A stretch of DNA of 64,000 nt from Apus apus (lineage: Eukaryota > Chordata > Aves > Apodiformes > Apodidae): positions 4,340,001-4,404,000 of the forward strand of contig NC_067301.1 in NCBI RefSeq assembly GCF_020740795.1, written 5' to 3'. A program made the translations under genes and the position numbers. Below, one piece after another: positions 58,086 through 64,000 of this stretch (position 1 is the first letter of the stretch; each line of letters opens with the position of its first letter). The notes below the pieces were generated by a model. That model did no database searches, was not told where the DNA came from, and saw only the letters and a program-made list of their open reading frames with translations.

Positions 58086-61000
58086 ATATTCTAAAAGGGC
58101 CTAAATAGACAGTCAAGCCTTAAAAGTTCTTGGTCAAAGGGGCTTTTTATGCAATATCTAGGGTTCAGCCACGAAGAGATGTTTGTGACAAGCCATTTTA
58201 TTCTCTGACTTGCTCTGATTCTGTGTTTGAGTACAATTTACACAGGCTGAGTGATCCCTGAAAATTAAGTGGCAGCAGTGATGATCACAAAAGAGGGTCA
58301 GCAAGAATCTTTCAGTGCAGAACAGTCATGGGTGCTGGACTATTCAAATCAACAACCTGAAGCCTGAAGAGGAAATTTTAAGGCTTTGTGAAAATTATGA
58401 CTAATTCTTTGCTGTAGAGGAATGAAATGGATGGCTGGGGGAAGGGAATAGGTTTGCATTCTGTAGGGCTATGAAGACAGTTTCCTTGCATCCTTCTTCT
58501 CAGCTCAGTCCTTGCTCAGTACCCTCTGCAGTTACATTATTCCTTGCAGATAGCAATCAACTGGAAGGAAGTGTGTGTCTAATTTGCATGAGATTATTTA
58601 AAACAAAAAAAAAGGTCTGCATTAGTCAGGGTGATGGTAAACAACGCAAAGAGATGCCTTTTATAATATAGCCGTGGCTCAGCTTTCAAAGCCAAATATA
58701 ATTCACTTACAATTGGCAGTTTCTTTTATTATTCCTTTTAACCTTTTGCTTTCTGCATGGTTGTGATCTTGCTGAAACTCCAGAAGAACTAAAATGTTTG
58801 TTTTCCAAAGTGTTGAGAAAGTGGATTTAACGCAATTCTTCTGTTAAACTGAGCTGATTTTCTTGGCGTTTGAGAGTTATATTAGACACAAAGCTCCAGT
58901 TTTTTGCATCCATGGGAAGTGGTAGTGTTTTTGGGTGAACACCTTCCTACTACATTAGAATAATGAATGGACCATAGATATTTTTTGTATAGTGGAGCAA
59001 TAGAAGGACTGTTATCAAATAAAACAAAGTGAGATATCGGAACAGATGACACTTTGATCTGGTTTAGAAATTCCCACTTTTCTGTGTAATTAATATATCA
59101 AGGTTGAATAATCTGGGACATGAAAAACTCATACTGTGTGCGTACATGTGTGTAGGTGGTGAATCAGGAAAAAAAAAAAACAGTCCAAAGGGAATTTTGA
59201 TGAGTTAGTTATAATTGCCTGAGGACAGTCTTAGAATGTCTTGTACATTTTTGTTAGTGTGTGTGAGAAATGACAACCATGAAGACAGGTATATTTCTGA
59301 ATCCACAGATGAGTAGTTGCAGTACAGATTTACTCTATCTATGCCTAAGGAATTAGCTCCAGGAGATTATTCCCTTGATGCTTGGTGGCCAAGATGACAG
59401 GGCCTTCAAAACATCATGTTCAGATGAATAAAAAGAAGGTGTTCCAAGGTGATGGCACTCCCAGTCTTCTCTGCTGATAATTAAGAAGAGATGTAGCTGT
59501 GATGTTCTTTAGTATTATGCCACTAGTACCATGAACAAGACCACTTCACAAGGCAGCAGAAGTAGTAATTTGAATTTGCACTGCTTTGCACAGGATTCAA
59601 ACCAGGAACTAAAATGTGAAAGGTTTCCCATCATTCTATCACTCAGATCAGCTTTTTCTTCACAGCCCAGCAAGGTTTTAGTGGAAACTGTGATACTTGA
59701 GTGTCCATAGCTGGCATGACCAGAATAATCCTAGAAGTTAATTTTGTCTGCAAAGGATTTAGGTTTTGTTCTCCGACAGGATGAGAATTGAAGGGGCAGT
59801 ACAGTTAGGAAACTTAAAAGCATTGTCCCCTGCTCTTTTTGTAGAATGAAGTAAGGATCCTCCATAACTTCCAAACATTTCCATATGTATCAGATTTCTA
59901 GCTTTGCATGGAAATAGAACAAAATGCCCTATTCTAGTGGGAGCCACATTTGCAGCCAGCAGTTATTGTTGTCTCCATCTTCATGAAATTCCATAATTGC
60001 TAGTGATCTGCAGCGTTGGCATCTGTTTATGCTTTCTCCTACATTGGATAATTAGAAGCTGGTTTAAAAAGTTTCTTTCTGATTAGAACTTCGCTTTTTA
60101 CCATGGATTAGAAACCATAAATACTGCTTTTGTGACTAGAAAAGTAGGCTGAGTTGTGTTCACGTGCCATTTATTACTGTCACTGCAGGTCTTGTTCCAT
60201 GGTATTATGTGTGAGTTTTGTTCCTTACTGTTTGCAGCATGCATCAAGCACAAGTAAAGGGGTGATTTTATCAGATTGCAGGACCAGAGATCAGGAACTT
60301 CAGATTTCTGATAATGTTTCTGACACTGACAATTTTCTGCTACGTTAGAGAAATGACCCAGCTTCTCTGTGCATCAGTATCTGCACTTTAGATTAGATAG
60401 AATAGTATCTTACATTCTGACAGAAATAAGCAAAAGATCTTTAATGGTTTTAAAGCCTTCTGAATACCAGAAGCACCGTGTTAGGGCTTTATGATATTAA
60501 ATAGCAGTTCTGAGACAGACCTGTGTATTTATTTCTGGCAACAATGTTTGTGCTGCAGATAATTCTGTCTAGACCCCCAGTATGCAGTGAAGTTTAAGAT
60601 CCTGAAAAAATGTCTTGGAACTTGGGTAATATACCCAGAAGCCTGTCCATTTTCTATATGGTGTCATCTCCCTGTAATGTTAAAGAGCTGTTTTAAAAGA
60701 TGAAGTTCAGGAATTTCATCTCCCAGCAATACTTCATGGATCTCAAGCAGAGGTGATGGAGAGACTGAATTCCTTCACTTTTCTCTCACTGTCATCATAT
60801 TTGTACCATTTTCCTCACTGTGCTCAGCACCTGCAAGAATTTTGTGAGAAGCAAGTGGTCTGTCTCTTGTCTTCTCAATCTCTTTCCTTAAATCTGTATT
60901 TTCACTTCCAACCCTTCTGAATATTTTTTGCATACACTCTGCATGTATAGTAAAAGGTCCTGAATCACTTCACATGCTCCTCATAGAAGGGACACTGGCT

Positions 61001-61499
61001 TTCTATCTGCTTCTGTGCAGGAGAATAACATAACAAATAATACACAGCTCTCCAGGCCCCACATCATAGTTGCCATCTGAGTACTAAATTCTTTTCCTAG
61101 AGGATGTTTTCTCCTGTTGGAAAAATAATCCAGCTGTGCTTCCTTCTTCACAGACGCCTAGTCATCGTGAATCCTTTAGATGCTTTTCTTTTCCCCTTGT
61201 TGGCCAAATCCTTTCCATATGTTGTGGCCAATTACAGATGGTCACCTTGGCATTTCCTGATGGCAGGAGTGACTGCAGCAACATGTACCATGTGTGCAGT
61301 GTGACTACAACTCTGCATGAAATAAAAACCAGGCTGCCCTAGGGCAATCTAATCATGCAGCAGTAGGCCGGGGCAATGCTAAGCTGAAAGTTTGGGCTTG
61401 GCCTTGTTTTGATCTGTTTTGTTATAGTTTTATTTCCTCCTTACATTCTGTGTCCCATTCATACTAATCACAGTCAGTCCTGATTTTTTCTTTTTATTT

Positions 61500-61870
61500 C
61501 TGCATTTGTCATAAAATAAAGCAAATTATTCCCGTCTTCGGAAACGATCTAGACTAATTAGTCGTCTAACCCAATAATTAGTTTTTTGTTTCCCTGTCTG
61601 TTTTCATGCATTATTGTTAGTTTTTTTCCCTCCTTTTTTTTTTTACACCATTACAGATTAAAATGAGCCACATTTGCAGTTGATGGTATCTTTTTTTCGG
61701 GGGAAGAATGGAGAATTGCAATAGAAAGCTACTTCAAAAGCAGCAATAAACTCAAGGATAAATTAAGGAAATTGAATGAGCCACATTTGGAAGCAGCGTC
61801 GAGGCTAATATTCTGTCGCTTAAGGTTAAATTGCAACAGAGAAAGAGAGAGGGAGACATTCCAGTGAATC
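61500..61870. promoter_or_regulatory. Candidate conserved non-coding block before PEX14 exon 4
   Basis: Includes CCCGTCTTCGGAAACGATCT, the 12-bp palindrome GACTAATTAGTC (61552-61563) with a second TAATTA nearby, two copies of TGAGCCACATTTG (61664 and 61780, followed by C or G), and GCAGCGTCGAGGCTAATATT. It ends about 150 bp before exon 4. Confidence 0.38.
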
Positions 61871-62013
61871 CAAAATTGGGGAGGCATTACTGCTCAAGTC
61901 AGTGCCAAAATTCTTTGCAGCTTGAAAGGGTTCTGCCTGGCTTGAGAATTTAATTATGCGTGCATCAAGTGGGTAAAGGTGCTAAACTGATTTCATTTCC
62001 TCTGCTCCCCCAG

Positions 62014-62136
62014 GCCTGACAGATGAAGAAATCGACCTGGCTTTCCAGCAGTCGGGCACAAGCACGGATGAGCCACAGTCCCCAGTTCCTTCTACACAGC
62101 TGGTGCCAGCTCAGCCCTCTTACCCTGTGGTGCATA
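62014..62136 (+). CDS. PEX14: PEX14 coding exon 4
   Basis: 123 nt begin after CCCCCAG at 62013. Joined through the split Gly codon it reads [20 protein letters not shown], then [20 protein letters not shown] and H, 41 residues as in human. GLTxEEIDxAFQQSG finishes the N-terminal helical domain. The remainder is a Pro/Ser/Thr-rich linker ahead of the hydrophobic segment. The donor A|GTAAGT begins at 62137. A second GT (GTAACA) lies 4 nt downstream but is weaker and would shift the frame. Confidence 0.95.
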
Positions 62137-64000
62137 GTAAGTAACACTTGGAAAAACATCTCGTCCTGTTACTTTCTGCAGTGATTTCTGCAGCAATTCC
62201 ACAGATTTCTCTGCCTAGATCCTAGATTTCAGTTCAAATAACACCACACGTTTTGTCAGAATTGGACATCAAATGTTACTTTGAGTGCACTTCATGGTTG
62301 TTGATGCCTGTGACAAGATCATATTACTCAAAGAAAATGAGATACAAATGATCATCTTCTACAAGTAAACATCATACCTACGACACCTCGTGACCTCCAG
62401 GTGTGCAGTCAATACAAATTGGATTCTGACCATTATAAGGACTTGAAAAAAGCATTTAGTCAACATAGGACTCAGTCTTCCATTATAAAACTGAAGGTCA
62501 TGCTTCCCTTCATCAGTAGAGTTTTCTAATATTTAGGTCATTAATTTGTGATAGAGTTAATTAGAGTCTTGAATAGAAGACGCTGTTAAAGTGCAACACT
62601 ATTACATCTTTAGTTATTGCCACAGTGGACTCTGTTCAATAAACTGTTGAACCTCATCATAAAGTTTTGTCTTTTAGCTAGATAATTTATTTTCCTAAGT
62701 CAGGCAAGCAATCAGTTCATAGAATCATAGAACATCTTGAGTTGGAAGGGACCATAAGGATAGTTGAGTCCAACTCCCTGAGTTTAAGAGTGCTGTCAAC
62801 TTATAAGTAATAGTAAACAGTTGATAAGGATCCTTAATTTTAAGGATCTTTCTCTCTTCAACCTTAAATAATCTTCTGTGTAGAAGCAGAAAATCTTTGT
62901 AGACTCTGTGGCTATGATTGTATGGTTTTGTGTACAAAATGTATTCTCAAAGAATTTTTGAAGTCCCAACATAATTTGTGTAGACTCAAAATTTACATAT
63001 ATATTTGCATTTTAAAACAAAACTCGCAAAAAAGTATCTAAGCTCCAAACAATAAAAAACAAAGTACACACCATTAAAAATCCATCAAAAGAAGCTGTTC
63101 ATCTCACATGTGTGTCTGGCAGTTTGAAAAGGGCTTAACTTACCTGCCAGGTATTAAGAATAGGATTTTGATACTGCTCATGAATAGCTCTAGATCAGCT
63201 ACTGACCGATGTAACAGTTCACTAAGGGCTCTGTTTATTAGTGTGTCACATACTCCAGACAATACTAGACTTGCTTTCTGAGTTTTTAAATACTAATATT
63301 TAAACATCAAAATGTTCCCAGTAACAGCTCCAAAGAGCAGTCTGAAAGTATCATTCTGCAGTGCTCGGAAACCAAAGGTGAATAAATATACCACCAAAGT
63401 AAAGCTTTTGTAGGGGTTGTATTTGTAAAGTGCTGCTCTAGCTTTATGATCTGATTCTTGCTTTATAAATCATTTGAACCAAAAGCTTTTGCCTGGGAGC
63501 TAATCCCTTCTAGCAGCCCCAAAATCAGGGCATTTATGACAATAGGTTCATTAGATACTGTTCCTCCCTTCTCTAACTGTTACTGTTAGACCTTCTATTT
63601 CAGCTTAACCTTTAAATGGATGTCTAAAAATAATAAACAGCTAAATATACATGGTGTTCATTTGACCAAAATACTTGTTTTGATTAGGTGTCATCTGCCC
63701 CTGTTCCAGTTCCTGACTGGTGTAGTACTGGGGTAGAAGAATATGTGAATTTTCTAGAGCTTATGGATGAGACTGTGCAGTGGCTCAGTGCTCTTTCAAG
63801 ATGTCTTGCTTGCTGTAGGTTATTTCATCAGTTGGATGCTAAGCCTGTAATGAATATTTCTGAATTGGTCCAAATCTGCTCCAGGACAGCTGTTTCTGTG
63901 ATAGTTTACCAAGTCAATTTATCTTTCAGACCTTTGTCAGGGGCTGTCACTTACAGAGGAAGATACTACTTTTTCTGTTTATCTGTTATGCTTATCTTCT
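62137..64000 (+). other. PEX14: PEX14 intron 4, partial
   Basis: The intron begins at GTAAGT and runs to the window edge. It carries one short CR1 3' end on the minus strand (62716-62782). I found no exon encoding the PEX14 membrane segment before 64000. Confidence 0.85.
62716..62782 (-). mobile_element. CR1 LINE 3' end fragment
   Basis: TCATAGAATCATAGAACATC, then TTGAGTTGGAAGGGACCATA, then TAGTTGAGTCCAACTCCCTG is the classic antisense 3' end of bird CR1 (AATCATAGAAT repeat, then GGTTGGAAGGGACC). Only about 67 bp remain. This is the strongest single indication of an avian or reptilian genome. Confidence 0.93.

Larger units (their letters stand above)
39022..62013 (+). other. PEX14: PEX14 intron 3
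   Basis: A 23.0-kb phase 1 intron. It contains a CR1 3' end (44900-44986), several MIR-like relics (47120-47290, 49095-49160, 51081-51210, 53605-53685, 57886-58085), an 11-bp-stem hairpin (42289-42324) and candidate conserved blocks (40290-40520, 43485-43700, 49490-49740, 55860-56160, 61500-61870). The other stretches (for example 44990-47100, 51220-53600, 58100-61480) show nothing beyond ordinary AT-rich intron. Confidence 0.88.
2407..62136 (+). other. PEX14: PEX14 gene, 5' part (coding exons 1-4; continues right of window)
   Basis: PEX14 is the peroxisomal membrane docking protein that receives cargo-loaded PEX5 and, with PEX13, forms the matrix-import site. Four coding exons are seen: 2407-2442, 9298-9345, 38937-39021 and 62014-62136 (36, 48, 85 and 123 nt; intron phases 0, 0, 1 and 1). 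They join into 97 codons plus one base that align without gaps to the human N-terminus as I recall it, with the same exon sizes over this part. The conserved Pex14 N-terminal domain spans about residues 25-70. The membrane segment, coiled coil and acidic tail are encoded beyond 64000. Introns are 6.9, 29.6 and 23.0 kb. Confidence 0.96.

Noticed and set aside
1..64000. CRISPR arrays, operons, integrases, tRNA or rRNA genes, endogenous viral genes
   Set aside because: Nothing resembling them was found on reading. The window is vertebrate intron sequence around two known genes.

Overview
This is a vertebrate nuclear window, most likely from a bird. The evidence is split, intron-rich genes, a CpG-island promoter, sparse repeats whose recognisable pieces are CR1 LINE 3' ends, and old MIR/CORE-SINE-like relics. 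No bacterial, viral or operon-like organisation is visible. Species cannot be fixed from the sequence.

Two genes lie head to head, as DFFA and PEX14 do in mammals. On the minus strand, positions 749-1645 hold the first three coding exons of DFFA (ICAD/DFF45, inhibitor and chaperone of the apoptotic nuclease CAD): 130 codons covering the CIDE-N domain and the first caspase-3 site, which reads DEVD here. The rest of DFFA lies left of the window. On the plus strand, 2407-62136 holds the first four coding exons of PEX14 (peroxisomal docking protein): 97 codons covering the N-terminal PEX5/PEX19-binding domain. Its membrane segment and coiled coil lie right of the window. Every splice boundary was assigned by reading the GT/AG sites, and all exon phases join in frame.

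Layout: 1-1645 DFFA 5' part; 1646-2406 a 761-bp shared CpG-island promoter (island about 1380-3070); 2443-9297 PEX14 intron 1; 9346-38936 intron 2; 39022-62013 intron 3; 62137-64000 start of intron 4. More than 95% of the window is PEX14 intron. The introns contain three CR1 pieces, about eight old SINE-like relics, short tandem duplications, an isolated CpG-dense patch (about 33436-33590), a degenerate 44-bp-period repeat (20237-20430), a 22-bp perfect palindrome (20745-20766), and several stretches that look like conserved regulatory DNA. That last judgement rests on base composition and motif content only and needs alignment.

The two proteins work in unrelated processes (apoptotic DNA fragmentation and peroxisomal matrix import). 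The visible link is the shared promoter. No previously undescribed system could be demonstrated. The best candidates for a second look are the 44-bp repeat with its nearby palindrome, the orphan CpG patch, the TISU/YY1-like start sites, and the DEVD variant of the ICAD cleavage site.
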